Part shown: piece after piece, positions 52,568 through 64,000 of the stretch
Layout of the letters: the number at the start of each line of letters is the position of its first letter
Numbering within the stretch: position 1 is the first letter of the stretch
NCBI GenBank assembly: GCA_025617745.1
Contig: CM046853.1
Coordinates: forward strand, 4,150,873 to 4,214,872
Direction of reading: 5' to 3'
From: Heliocidaris erythrogramma
Lineage: Eukaryota > Echinodermata > Echinoidea > Camarodonta > Echinometridae
DNA length: 64,000 nucleotides
Program-made: the position numbers and the translations under genes
The notes under the pieces: model-generated
Seen by the model: only the letters and a program-made list of their open reading frames with translations
What the model was told of the DNA's origin: nothing
The model's database searches: none

Positions 52568-52620
52568 AGGGGCCTGAGCTTTCGATCCTAGCAGAATCTT
52601 CGTCAGAGGCAAAGATAATT
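52568..52620 (-). ncRNA. Hammerhead-like motif, possibly from a Penelope-like element
   Basis: On the minus strand, CTGACGA is followed by a small hairpin (GATTC...GGATC) and then GAAAG and CTCAGG. CTGANGA...GAAA is the hammerhead core pattern, and Penelope-like elements are known to carry hammerhead ribozymes. The stem II start has an extra A and stem I/III pairing is not shown, so activity is doubtful. Confidence 0.3.
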
Positions 52621-52639
52621 GACAGAAAACACAACACTT

Positions 52640-54557
52640 ACTGGATTTGTATGCATCAAGTTTATACTATTCATCTCCTGTGCCAAAAAATTCTGCTTTA
52701 GTATTTTTTTCAAAAATATAAACTTAATTACCACAACTTTTCATTGGAAGAAAGGATGTAGAAGAAGATGGAGATAGGGAAAGGGAAATGAACTACCATT
52801 TCTTCTGGTGGCTATCTAGAAAAGGAGATACCTGTACATGTATTAATATGTGCATTAGAAATAGATGAAAACTATCAAAATTATTTCCTACATACAGAAT
52901 AAAAATCTCTGATATTTTATAACAATACCCAGTTCCTTATTTTACTTAACCTCCAACAGTGACAAGATCTTTTGATAAATGTGTTATTGATGGCACCTTT
53001 GATGATCATTGCTAAATTTTGTGCAGCTTCCAGAAAGTGTAGTTCATTCCATTTATTTCTCATGTTTATTTTGAGCAAACCATGAATATTTCATAAAAGA
53101 TTGGTCTTTCAGTCTGACTTTTACTGGCCAGAGTCTATTGACAATGATTGTTTCATACACTTGCATTTAGTGGATGGATGTGCATGTTTGAGTAATTGTC
53201 TGTTCTATGCATTTTGGCATCTTCCAATTATCTGATATATGTGTCAACCATTGTGAACAGTATGGTCGATCAATCCTTGCTACCGGGATTTCAAAAGACA
53301 AGCTAAATTGACCAAGATGATTTTCCAAAAAGTAACTTTACAGAGAATTCCTTGTAGTGTGAGCAGTTCATCAAAGGTGTCATAATTGCCAGTCAGACAT
53401 CAACACTCCTCACTTAAATTCTGCCCCCCCCCCATATCCTCAATATCTCATTATTGTCTAGACAAGTCTTGCTGTTTTCCGTCTCTACACCTAAACCTCA
53501 CCACCCGTAAAGCACTAGTCAAAGCAGATGCCACCAAAACCACAAAAATATCACCATCCCAGGAAGTAGCCCAAGTGTCATGGCTTCCCAATCATAACAA
53601 TGCTTGCTGTTGGATTGTTTTTGCCAGGATCCTGATAAATTTTTTGTTTGTTGTATAATCGGATTTGCAGTAAACAAGTTGTGGAAATAAAAGTACATGT
53701 TTGTGTCACAATGAAGGTTATCAGTATGGAAGAAACTTTCATTTGACTTTGTCCTGAAATAGCCTAAATCAATATTTTTCATTTAATAAGTTTAAAAAAT
53801 CCCACATACATGTAGGTCTAGAATTATTTGTGAAACAAATTTGAGTAGCATGGCTGGAAAGAGGCAACTAGACATGAACAGTGTCCGAATAGATTTAGAT
53901 TTAACCTGAGATCTGTGGTTGGTGTCTCTCAAAAATCTATTACACTGCAGAAGATAAAAACTTTAAGTAGAAAATGATGGGTATAGTAAAACATTTGGCT
54001 TGTGATCTTGAAAAATGAAAGGAGTAAAATTTATATATTTGAAGAAATTGAATGATTAGAATTAAAAATCGTTTTAAAAGTAAGTATTCACCAAAAGTGA
54101 AAACTCCCGTTTATTAATTTAACATAAAAATATCCTGTGCAAGACCTCACCTAAACATCTCGATAAGATCCTTATTAGTATAAAGTGTTGGTACTTAATG
54201 ATTTAAGATATTTTTTTATACATAGTTCTGGTGTGCAGTGATCCATAACAAATTTATTTTGTACACCATAATGTCATAGTTATTAATGTTGTTTTTAACA
54301 TCAGATTATTCAGAATTTGTTATCTATCTTGACTTACAGAAATTAATAATGCTGATGTTCAGACTTGTAGGCCTAAAGATATTGATGAAAACTTACATTC
54401 GCTATCATATTTATCACTATTACATGTATTTCTTTATATCTCAGATGTCAAAGGAATTAATTTTTTTTGACCATATCCAAAGACACTTACATCTATACCT
54501 AATATGTCTATGAACTCACATTCCTATCTTCGCTTGCTTTGTTTTGTTTTGTCACAG
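52640..54557. other. AT-rich intergenic or intronic, nothing recognised
   Basis: No exon is supported. The two frames at 53,386-53,782 on opposite strands overlap one another and show no family resemblance. Confidence 0.45.
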
Positions 54558-54610
54558 GGGAAAATCTGTCAATATGCTGCATTATACCATTTTGGTGCTA
54601 TTGCTGAGTG
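54558..54610 (+). CDS. Candidate first coding exon with signal peptide
   Basis: A pyrimidine-rich acceptor (TTTTGTTTTGTCACAG) is followed by GGGAAAATCTGTCAAT and then ATG at 54,574. The frame reads MLHYTILVLLLS, with the next codon split by a strong donor, GTG|GTAAGTAC. A short hydrophobic start exon ending in phase 1 is the usual first exon of secreted and receptor proteins built from phase-1 domains. No downstream domain exon was recognised before the window ends, so the gene would need a long first intron. Confidence 0.4.
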
Positions 54611-54754
54611 GTAAGTACACTTCATCTTCCTACTTCCAAGCCATACCTCAAATTGTATTTCATGATATAAGAATCTTGAACACACCCCCAAAGATCAACC
54701 ATGGAGTTATAACTCTCGCCTCTGTGGCAGTGTGAGTGTGACAAACAGTGAATA

Positions 54755-54927
54755 CAGTCAAACCTGCTTTAGCGACCACCTGTCTATAAAGACCACAATT
54801 TTTGTTTCCCTTGAAAAGTGTTTCTCATTGAAACGTGTATTAAAGGAACCTGTACATAAAGACCACCTGCTCATAAAGACCGCTTTTCTTGTCTCCCTTG
54901 AGCGGTCTTTATAGACAGGTTTCACTG
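54755..54927. mobile_element. TA-flanked MITE, pogo/mariner type
   Basis: CAGTCAAACCTGCTTTAGCG and the reverse CAGGTTTCACTG end the 173-bp element, with TA on both sides. Internal AAAGACCACCTGT repeats are inverted. CAGTCAAACC-type ends are typical of Tc1/mariner-pogo MITEs. Confidence 0.82.
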
Positions 54928-55474
54928 TACTATGTAGGGGGATGGGATTGGAGCATCCATTCATTTGCATCAGTTATCTCATCCCTCAGCTTTACTTTGT
55001 GCATCCAGAAGTAGGGTGGTATGAGAGATCTTTTGTGTTATGTCAATCCCTGTTGAATAAAGAGAATTTAAGCCCTGCCATACACAATGTAGGATCTCTG
55101 CTTGGCTGAGCCCCTTTCTGGAGAGGATATTCTGGGGGTCTATTGTTGAAGTATCCTACATGTACATGTACACTATTGGTGCCCTTGTTGTGCCCTGTGT
55201 TAGCAAATTTTGTAACACCCTTCCCAGTGTTACCTTTGTGATGAATGTGGATGTAGTTCTGTGAAAGAATAAATTACCACCCCCTTGAAGACCTAGTAAA
55301 TTCATTTTTCTACAAGATCTTTAAGGCTTGGTTGTTGTTATGGATTGAAAACCTAAAATGAATCCACTGACAGAGGCCTGTCGGTACATGATGTAGGCCT
55401 ATGTCATTGTGCTGTTCGGCAAAAGTATTTTTCGCAGCCATAATATACATGTACATGCCACCTTTAAAAATTCT

Positions 55475-55602
55475 GGGGCCTGTAACATAAAGAGATACAA
55501 TCAATCTTACGATCAATTGTAACTCTTCAGTACATGGTTTGCCATAGACTTACGATTGATATCAATCGTAAGATTGATTTATCTCTTTATGTTACAGGCC
55601 CC
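55475..55602. mobile_element. Hairpin MITE with GGGGCCTGTAACATAAA ends
   Basis: Both arms are nearly perfect over about 40 bp (GGGGCCTGTAACATAAAGAG and CAATCTTACGAT mirrored). CTGG lies on both sides. A relative with GGGGCCTGTTACATAAAC ends is at 57,873-58,014. Confidence 0.8.
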
Positions 55603-55664
55603 TGGTCTGTCAATTATGAATTATGCACATATGTATGATGATTAAAGGGTCGGTCACATATCAT

Positions 55665-56115
55665 TTATAACATGAAAGTGGAAACTTTCTCATGCATGGA
55701 ACTTTTGCGAATTTCGCAAATATTTAATAGAGATTTTGTGAAAGGTTCATGCTGCTGAATAAATAAATCACATCTATCACAACACAAAGCTTTAGATATT
55801 CGTGAAAATTTCTTTCCCGAAATTGGCTGTGATTTAATATACGCAAAAGTTTCTGGTCTTACAAAAAAACATTTTATTAGATACATTGATATTGCTGTAC
55901 TATCGGATTTATGCCAATGAGCCATTAGCACTGATTTCTGGGATTTGATGTTTGCTACGTAAACCAATTTTATAGCATTATTTTGTTTGCATCTGCCTCC
56001 ATGCTCTTGACATTGCATAACATTGTCACCTACATGTATATCTTTGCTATAAAAATTGAAGGTTGTCAAAAATTGTCCCAATGGCATGTAAATCAAATGT
56101 AAGTAGAGCTTTTAC
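55665..56115 (-). other. Unrecognised open frame beside a TTAAAGGG end
   Basis: About 150 codons are open on the minus strand. The frame includes CQEHGGRCKQNNAIKLVYV, MAHWHKSDSTAISMYLIKCF and CCDRCDLFIQQHEPF. It ends just inside ATTAAAGGGTCGGTCAC (55,643), which resembles a Kolobok-type terminus. It may be part of a decayed transposase, but no matching opposite end or family motif was found, and chance cannot be excluded. Confidence 0.3.
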
Positions 56116-57870
56116 ATTGTTTTCTTATCTTTAAAGCATAAGATTAGATAACATTTCCTATGATTGAGTCATTGACTTTATTGTATTTTGACAATGTCTG
56201 CAGGTCAGAAAACAAGTTGGTGCACTCATCCCCTGTGATTTTATTCCCTAATCACAAATTCCCTTGGATAGAACTGGAACTATTGGTCTATAGACTTTCC
56301 GTATTTTGAAGTCGGGTTATAGAAATCAGTTAGTTACATGTAGATGTAGGCCTTGATTTTGTGATGTAGGAGTGTTATTTGGTGAGCTATTTTAAACAGT
56401 CCTTCTCAGAATGAGAAGTGGAAACAGAGCCATTGAAACTGACTGCTAGGTTCCCTCGAGAGGTTCAGGCACATTCCTTAGTGATGTGGTAATGCTGTTA
56501 ACTTGTTAGGAGCCTTGTCCCAAACACAGTTTGGGTGTTGTGTACATGGTCTTTGAGGGTCAATGTCAAAGAGCTATTTGTGAACTGAAGCATTGGGCCA
56601 CATTTCTGTCCGATTCATACACAGCTAGAGTTACAGTTGAAATTAAAGCTTACTAAATACATGTACAACTGTTTTATTTTTTCTATGCTTTCAATAGTTT
56701 ATTGGGTGTCATTAAAAGTAAGTTTAATATAATGAACAGTTTCATATATATTCATTAAAAATTATGTGGATTGTAAAAATTATAAGGCGTTGCACAAACA
56801 AATGGCATCTTGGCATCTTTTGGACCACCAAATGCCCTCCTGGCTTACACTGCAGTAAGTTGTAACCCATGTTCCCTCCATATTCCATGTGGATACCATA
56901 CAAATAATTCTCTAAAATTGTTTGATATTTGTTTGATATTACTTATATTTACAAGTAGATTTACTTTGTTGCAAATGACATTGATTTTTAAACTTCTAAT
57001 GATCTGCTGACCTAGAAAATTTGTTGATAGGATAGTGGGATCGACTATACAATTAACGTGGGTGCCAGTTGGATTGTAACTTGATAAAGGCTCTTGTGCC
57101 TTTATTTGATTTCAAAGCAAATGGAAGTGCAAAATGTAGATCGGAATAACATTATTTTTTTTCACAAATGAATATAAGTTTAGAAACATGTCTTATGAAC
57201 ACTGTTGTTGATAGTTTGATTTGTTTTGAATGCCAACAAGACACATTTATTTCAGTTTTAGCATTTTGAAAAATCATGAGAACATGAGACTTTATAATTA
57301 TATAATATATATGGAGCTAATCTTCATTGTATGTCTTTTAACCAACTCATGATATTACAGCTTACACTCAATGAACAGAGAAAAAGAATATTTGAAGTTG
57401 TCATGTAGGCCCTAGGCGGGCCTTACATACATGTATGTTAGGGAAATGGTGTGATTAGATTTGAACAATTTCCTCTGTTTCGATCTGAGCTCGGTATCAA
57501 TTTCAGAGTTGATGAAATAAGCATACTCCAAATTTGCTTTTGAATGGGCCTGGAGCCACAAACCTGGTACCAGAAATATGTTGTCTGGAGTATGTAGGTC
57601 ATTTCTATGCATATTGCTAAGGTCTGGAGCATGATGAGAATTCCCTTGTTCACAAAAGTGAGTTGTCATATTTTCTCTCATTTTGTATTATTCACCAACC
57701 ACCACCTCATTTCTTTGCCCTATTCTCATTTTCAGATACAAAAGCACCTTCAGCTTGGGTAGCTTAGCAAACGCAGTGGCACAAAAAGACATGCCGGACC
57801 ACAAAATGCATATTGTTGAAAATTATGATTTTATTGTATTAAGGTAGAAACATATCATTAATCCATAGAC
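56116..57870. other. AT-rich intergenic or intronic, nothing recognised
   Basis: No coding exon, RNA gene or well-formed element is seen on either strand. Confidence 0.45.
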
Positions 57871-57872
57871 CT

Positions 57873-58014
57873 GGGGCCTGTTACATAAACTTCTGCTATC
57901 AATGGTAACTACCATGGTAACATCACTCAACAGCCAATCAAAACTAAGGTTTCCATGGGAGTTACCATTGATGGCAGAGTTACCGTTAATGGTAAGTTTT
58001 ATGCAACGGGGCCC
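57873..58014. mobile_element. Hairpin MITE, relative of 55,475-55,602
   Basis: GGGGCCTGTTACATAAACTT at the left and GTTTTATGCAACGGGGCCC at the right are inverted. The inner TCAATGGTAACTACCATGG and its relatives also pair. Confidence 0.72.
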
Positions 58015-59429
58015 AGGTAAAAATATCTTGATGAGATTGGGTCATAGAGTTTTGTTGTCTAAAACTGTTATCCAGGAAAAAAACTTTGTATTTAAACTTT
58101 TTATGTACTTTTTTATATCTTTTTATCTACTGCCATTTCTTTTGTATATTTACCCAAAATGTACATTATCCAGCAGTATAATATCTTTCTAATTTGACTT
58201 ACATGTACACTACCCAATATAGTTAAAATATCTTGAAATATACATATACATGTAATTTGGCAATAATTTGTTTTCTACGGGAAATACATGTACATCTCTT
58301 TTTTAATATGGTGATTGTCATGGATATTGCAACCAATTTTGTAGGTTGTGCATGTATGAATGATAGAGATCTACATGCAGGCCTATATTTACCTTAGTCT
58401 GTTATATAGCCATAGTTGGTGAATTATCAAATGCTGTGTGACTTTGTTGCATCAGTAAAGGTAAATGCTTGGATCAGTACACATTCTGAAACAAAGTCAG
58501 CCAGCAGTTTGACTTGTCAGGAAATTATCAATAAAAATCAAAGTATGAGCTCATTACGCAAACCTGAGGTAGACATATGCTAAACAGATGGAAGTGATAT
58601 CATCGAACAAGAGAGCTATAGTTAGCTACCTGAATTTGCAACACTGTATTCAGGATAGTAGTATAGTGTATTGTAAAACCATAAACTTTGGTGTGTATGA
58701 AAATTTCATGAATTTTGCGAGTGGTCAAGATCCATGAAAGCATGCTACAAAATCATGGAATTTTTTACAACATCTAATTTGTGGAATATGTGACAGTTCT
58801 TGCAGTAATATTTTTTTTATTTGCAGTAGTCCGTGCATGCCAAGAACTGTCAAGTATTTTTTATATTGTTAAAAAAAATTGTTAAAAGGAACTTTTTCAG
58901 GATTTGCTACTGTATGGTAAAATAGAGATTTCCTTGTAATGGGGGAATATTACACATTTTTTAAAAACAGAACTCTTATTATCAGAACTCTTTTTAGAGC
59001 AATTCAGTGTTGAATTCCTCATCATTCATTGATTTTTCACCCATGTTTTATAGTTGCTGATTGCTCAAGCACTCACAATATACAAAAATGCATCTCCCTT
59101 TATGTATAAAAGTTTGAATAACATTCAAGTATTCAACATCAACTTGACTGTAGTATTTATTCAGAGCTTGAAGCAAGCAAAAGGCAAATGTTACATCCAA
59201 AATGCAGGGTTCTTTGTTGAGATTTTATAGTTACCATATCCAGGAGAAGATGCGATGATAGATGACATAAAAACAGACAAAGCTGCAGTTGTTGTGGTAT
59301 ATAAGCGGCATATTTCTTTAGTGAGTAATTATGGGTAGTCCCTGCAGCAACATCTACAAATGTATTTAGACAGAAAAACCCTCTGATATCAAAGTTCAAA
59401 AGTTAAAGGGTCACAGACAGAATTTTACA
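58015..59429. other. AT-rich intergenic or intronic, nothing recognised
   Basis: No gene is seen. TTAAAGGGTCACAGACAG at about 59,404 resembles a Kolobok-type end without a partner. Confidence 0.4.
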
Positions 59430-59668
59430 GGGTAACCTCGCTAGTCATAAGGACCACTTATTCTTCATAAGGACCGCTATCCATAACGTGTGACTAAATG
59501 AATAGCAGTTCTTCTGAATAGCGAGCAAACCATAGACAAAGTACCTCGCTATTCATAAGGACCAATATTCGTAACTATTCATAAGGACCGCTATTCATAA
59601 CGCATGTTAAATGAATAGCGGTTTTCTATGAATAGTGGTCCTTATGAATAGCGAGCGGACCTGCATTT
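59430..59668. mobile_element. MITE rich in ATTCATAAGGACCGC, copy 2
   Basis: Starts GGGTAACCTCGCTAGTCAT and ends GAATAGCGAGCGGACC. It is the inverse-oriented relative of 25,165-25,406, with the same internal order of ATTCATAAGGACC units. Confidence 0.78.
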
Positions 59669-59839
59669 TACAAATTTGCATAGGGTGCCTTTGCTTTAGT
59701 TCTGTTTCCAGGCAGATATTGTTTTTTTACCCTCTTCTTCAAATATGTTTCAAACTATGTTTTCAAAATATGTAGCCTAGACTATAGTACATCATTTTCA
59801 AGTTGATATATATCACCTCCAAGGTGAGAAGACGTTGTT

Positions 59840-60050
59840 TCTGCGCGACCCATGGAGGTCCACGGTGATCCAAAACGGTGGACCGCTGGTCCACTTCTGG
59901 GGGTGGTCCACGAGAGATAGCGCGATCTCGAGTGTGCAGAGAGTGCCAAGATAGATCACGCTAACCTCTGCAGGTGTGAACCCGCGGCGTGCCAGTGGTC
60001 CTCCCTGGCACGCGCCATGGGTCGCCCCACGATAGCGCCATCCACCTTCC
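59840..60050. repeat. GC-rich inverted repeat, possible MITE
   Basis: GCGCGACCCATGGAGG near 59,848 and GCGCCATGGGTCGCCC near 60,012 are mirrored. The interior carries several GGTCCAC and GGTGGACC units. No target duplication was identified. Confidence 0.45.
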
Positions 60051-60725
60051 AGTCTCGTAATGAGAACGGGGTATTTGTGTAGATTCTACTGGGCATTTCT
60101 CAATCATAAAAGTATGTCTATTGTCATTCTTATCTAGAATAAATTAATTGAAAATGCAATAATAGGGAAATAATAAGAAATAGAAACGAGATGGCCATTT
60201 GATATATTTTTGAATCTTTTGACTTTTACCTTTAGGCCAACATCTTCACTATTTTCATCCAAAATATGCATCTGAAATGACATTTCCCTCATCAACAGTA
60301 TCTGTTCTTTATGGTAGTTTCTCTTGTTCATAGTACATATACATGATACTCTATGGGGTACCCATTACATTTTTTCAAGCCATTAGGCAGTAAATCTTCC
60401 ATAACCATAAAGTTGATTTTATCGTTTTGTTCTGACCTAACCACAGCCCTGTTGTAGTTGATATGTGACCTCAAGATGCCCTGAAGCAGGGCCAATCTTT
60501 CTACCCAACCCAGTCAATATAGAACAGGTCACAACTTTCAGGTGTTGACAATATGGCCAGGTTTTGTGCAAACTGATTAGTTTCCTCTAGTCTAGAAGCA
60601 TAATTCGGAAACTGAATCTAATTTATTTGGAAATACTTGGGATGCATTTCCAGACTAGTACTTTGACATCCTATAATCATATTCTTTTGATGCAGCTCTG
60701 TTTAGAGAATGTTATAAACTATTAA

Positions 60726-60937
60726 AAGGATACTCAACCGCAGATTGTTGACATTTTTATGCACCGTGATCGTTATCTGATCATCTGATCATGCGCCTGA
60801 GCTCAAGCTCTTGTGCGAGATTTGGTCGGCTTCGTGCAGTCCGACGGACCCGTTTGACGCACAAACTTTGTGTACAAGGGCTTGCGCTAGTTGCGCAATC
60901 CTGAATTTCCCCACGGCCGCCTGGTGGTGTATCCCTT
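60726..60937. mobile_element. Kolobok-type MITE, family K1 copy 3 (deleted)
   Basis: AAGGATACTCAACCGCAGAT at the left and CCCCACGGCCGCCTGG...GTATCCCT at the right match the other K1 copies. About 80 bp of interior are missing. TTAA stands at the left and TTGA at the right. Confidence 0.75.
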
Positions 60938-63900
60938 TGACAATTGTGGTTGGGGTGAAATCTTGAATCATTTAATTGTAATCACCCTTTTGATTCTAAG
61001 ATATTTGTTAATGAATTATATCCAAAATTTGCTAATGTGGTCAGGCTAAATCTTATATCATTGAATTATGGTATATAATTACATACATATGTCAATGAGC
61101 AATTGTTATGATCTTTTTGAGTAATTGATAACTTCCATGTTTCATCACAGTGGATGGATAGCAGCCTGTATGCAGGCCTCAAAGGAAACACACATGTACA
61201 CATGGAGTTACAAAACAGTATCATACCATGGACTTACATAAAAGCACAATCGTACAAAGCCTTCATTTATGTCACACAATCACATAATCTAAGGCTATAG
61301 GCCTACATTGTGGTAGTGTGGCTCAGTGGATTGATGGACTTGGAAAGAATATCCCAACAATGGTCACGGTCACTCAATACCTCTTCCACATTCAGATTAA
61401 AAATTGTTATATACAGTACCTCTATAGTTATATGATATAACTTTTGATGGGTGATACGTCGTTCAAAAACTTGATAAAGAATGGTGGTAAGAAATCATAT
61501 TTTGTGTCTTATATATTTAAATGATTAAAGTATGTTCAACTATTTTCAAACTTTTTCCAAAAAATGTTTTTAAATTCTTAAGTCAAAGAAAACTCTTTTT
61601 ATTATCCAAAATATTATAAGATTTCCAGAGGGTAAGATCTTTAAAATGCTCTTACGATTGCATTTAGATGTAATATTTTAAGGTTGTACAGATTGTTTTT
61701 CATACACTATATTTTAAAAAAAATTAATGGATTTCTGATACACACAGATGTTTTATCATGAGCAATTGCAGTTTCTAGCAAAGAGGTGTTGCACATTGCA
61801 GAGAACGAGGATGGGTTTAAAATGTCCTACATGTACATATCAAGATATGATAGAGTTGTGATAAATCAAGTGTAAAGGGTGGTGACCTGACAGGATCCCC
61901 CATACTTGCCAGTGACTACACCACACCCTCTTTCCTCCTCTGCCTCATCTATAATTATGAAGAATTGTGAGGAATAAAGTGGGAGACTTGATTTTGAATT
62001 ACTCAAGACATTTGTTGTACACCTTGATGGCAATTAAATGGTTATCTTCCTGTCATACTTTGATTTTGTTGGACAATTAAAAGACTGGTTGATAAGACTA
62101 GATGTGACATCTCATGGGAAGAGGCACAGTGTTCTCTGTCCTCTCCCATCAATGAGATGGCCCAGCCCATAGAGGTCAACAAAGATCAGATCCAGTGCTG
62201 TGATAATTCCACCTTGGGTTTCCTCCTCATCTCCAACTAAAAAGTGTTGGATCAAGGAGGAATGGAAACTTCAGAATTCCCAAACCAGGATAAGGATGAA
62301 GATGATAAGTTCTTCTGAAACCCTATAGCCCAAGACTAGAGGAGAATCCACATTTCAAACACAGCTGCACTGTCGTCTGGACCTATTTTCTCACAAGTTA
62401 TCAGACTTGGTTACATGTGTGAGATAACATTCATTGTATGCCATTGTAGATATGACCTGAAACTTATGTTTAACAAAATATGTGTATGTTCATGCCTGCT
62501 TTAGATAGTAGAGATGAGATGCACTACTTGATTGTAAAAATGGAAGAAGAAGAAAAAAACAATGATACTTCCACTTCCAGTTGCAATGCCTATTGGGCAT
62601 GGTATAAAAGTAGTTTTTAATTTTAGACTCTCATAATTAAGTGCTCTTCTATCTTCTCATCAGAATCTTATGAATTATGTTCCCGGGAGGAGGGGGGGGG
62701 GGGGGTCACTAACCTCATTATGTGCTATGCAACCACGTCCACAAAAAGCATCGAAAAGGGTCAGTTTTCAGCCTTAAGGCATCAACGTTTCCCTTTAAAA
62801 AGGGGCGTTTTTCACCTTCAATCACCGTTTAGAGTACCATAATGTCACCAGTCACGGACTGATTTGACAGTTTTGGATTCATAATTTTCAGAAAATACCA
62901 TATTTGTTGAGGAATCACCACCCATTTGATGCTGAAAATGCTTGTGAATAAAATCCACTTGAAACATTGCATCTTGCTTCTACGGCGTGAACACCACTGC
63001 GGCGCTTCTGCGGGGCCTCTGCTGCTCCAGTGTCGCCCGCATTGTGCATCAGTGGTGCCGTACCCTTAGCTAATGATATTGTGAAGGAAGGATTAACCTA
63101 AGATAAATCACTCTGTTGTAAAAATATTCACACAGTTCACGGTGCGCTACTAAACCATACGCAGGAAGCTATCTGGCTATGGCATTGTCTTTGCGGCATT
63201 GTGCATGCGCACTGTGTAATGCGCTTGTCGGGCTGCCTATGTCATGATTTGTGTGTTGTAGGAATGGCGCGTCAAGACTGGAGCATATAGCATATAGCAT
63301 ATAGCATCTCGCATCTCGACGAGACAACCAACTTTGAACAAAGATAATTTGTTTCCAAACTGTTTTTCATGCAAAAAAATTGTCTGGCCAACATCTATGG
63401 AAACAGAAAATATGGTACATATTATTTATTTTGCTTCAGTCTGCTAAAGAGGAAGTTCTTTTTTTTCAAAAAAATTAGCAGAACATAAAAGAGCCCTGTG
63501 GATAATTCTTTTTGGAAACAAACTTTTCCAGCCATCATTCTTTGCTTCATCGCAGCCAGCGAATCACCGCATAGTTGTTCCTTATTTATTTTGGTAAAAT
63601 AACTGCTAGCCAATCGCATCCGTTCATTGCGCTTAAGCCTGAGTCGAATCGATTGGTTAGCCGGTGTTCGATCGAAGACATCGACTCCCGAATACGTTTT
63701 GGCAAATTCGGTGCATCGATTTGTAGTCCGCCAGATTTTTGACTACCGTAGCCGCCATGAAAAAATCAAATAAAAAAAGAAACTCCGTAACGTACAGCAT
63801 ATATACTAGCAGAGAACGTGAAGGCGACTTCAAAGTTCAAACTGTTGGCTAACTTTCGCTAATTCGCTCGCGGAGGACGTCGCGCTTTACCTGTGCTTTC

Positions 63901-64000
63901 TCTATGGAAAAATTGTTTTGTCGTTACGAACTGAAGTTTACGATAATTTTCTTGCACTCTCTCTGCATTGTCAATTTGACAATTGTATAATTGAACATGA
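60938..64000. other. Intergenic or intronic; poly-G tract and short repeat only
   Basis: Holds a G run at 62,689-62,705 and an ATAGCAT repeat at about 63,282-63,310. A GC-richer end (63,600-63,900) contains GCCGCCATG at 63,752 followed by a 32-codon frame (MKKSNKKRNSVTYSIYTSRE...). GCCGCCAT resembles a YY1-type promoter site, so a promoter or first exon near the right edge is conceivable but unproven. Confidence 0.35.

Noticed and set aside
57412-57681. 89-aa minus-strand frame
   Set aside because: It overlaps another frame, has no splice context or recognisable motif, and is within chance length for AT-rich DNA.

Overview
This window is animal nuclear DNA: AT-rich, intron-bearing, with few genes and many transposable elements. 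The best fit is a marine invertebrate deuterostome, most likely an echinoderm such as a sea urchin. The reasons are the dense mix of CR1/L2-type LINE ends with ATT tails, poly-G short DNA elements, TTAA-flanked Kolobok-type elements and a Penelope-like fragment, plus the style of the single-domain membrane genes. The organism call is inference and rests on no database search.

Host genes. (1) 338-723 (+) is the last coding exon of folylpolyglutamate synthase (FPGS). (2) 9,730-12,157 (-) and 30,669-32,841 (-) are two paralogous membrane-protein genes in the same orientation. They share a two-exon alpha/beta domain that I cannot assign to a named family, although its strand/helix alternation recalls TIR or SEFIR modules. 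One copy is tail-anchored. The other has a transmembrane segment followed by a Thr/Ser/Pro-rich stalk, and its whole 330-aa frame can be assembled from three exons. (3) 45,974-49,937 (-) is a three-exon gene encoding about 516 aa that I do not recognise. (4) 54,558-54,610 (+) is a candidate first coding exon with a signal peptide and a phase-1 donor. The rest of 50-64 kb looks like intron or intergenic sequence.

Mobile DNA fills most of the remainder. 1.6-4.0 kb is a foldback element with a Kolobok-type MITE inside it. 5.9-7.8 kb is a Kolobok-type element carrying a broken THAP domain. 12.5-13.1, 43.2-43.5 and 47.5-48.1 kb hold further TTAA-flanked foldback MITEs. 13.3-15.2 kb is a direct duplication. 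15.5-16.2 kb holds two tRNA-like sequences in a partly inverted arrangement. 16.4-17.9 kb is an element built on an ATTCAAAT motif. 17.9-19.8 kb is a 5'-truncated CR1/L2-type LINE with an open RT frame. 21.6-24.9 kb shows three-level nesting. 26.4-28.9 kb is an antisense LINE split by a composite foldback element. 28.9-29.3 kb is a Penelope-like fragment. 33.2-35.2 and 41.2-44.4 kb are inverted copies of one another. 37.3-40.8 kb is a ~190-bp tandem repeat split by a 2.5-kb element with an exact 9-bp target duplication.

The strongest candidates for something undescribed are: (a) the paralogous membrane-gene pair; (b) two elements at 21,855-23,754 and 37,976-40,519 with the same termini and exact 9-bp target duplications, each carrying a near-identical ~1.25-1.3-kb internal element; and (c) a TA-flanked foldback family (27.0 and 34.1 kb) whose core holds two divergent tRNA-like modules.
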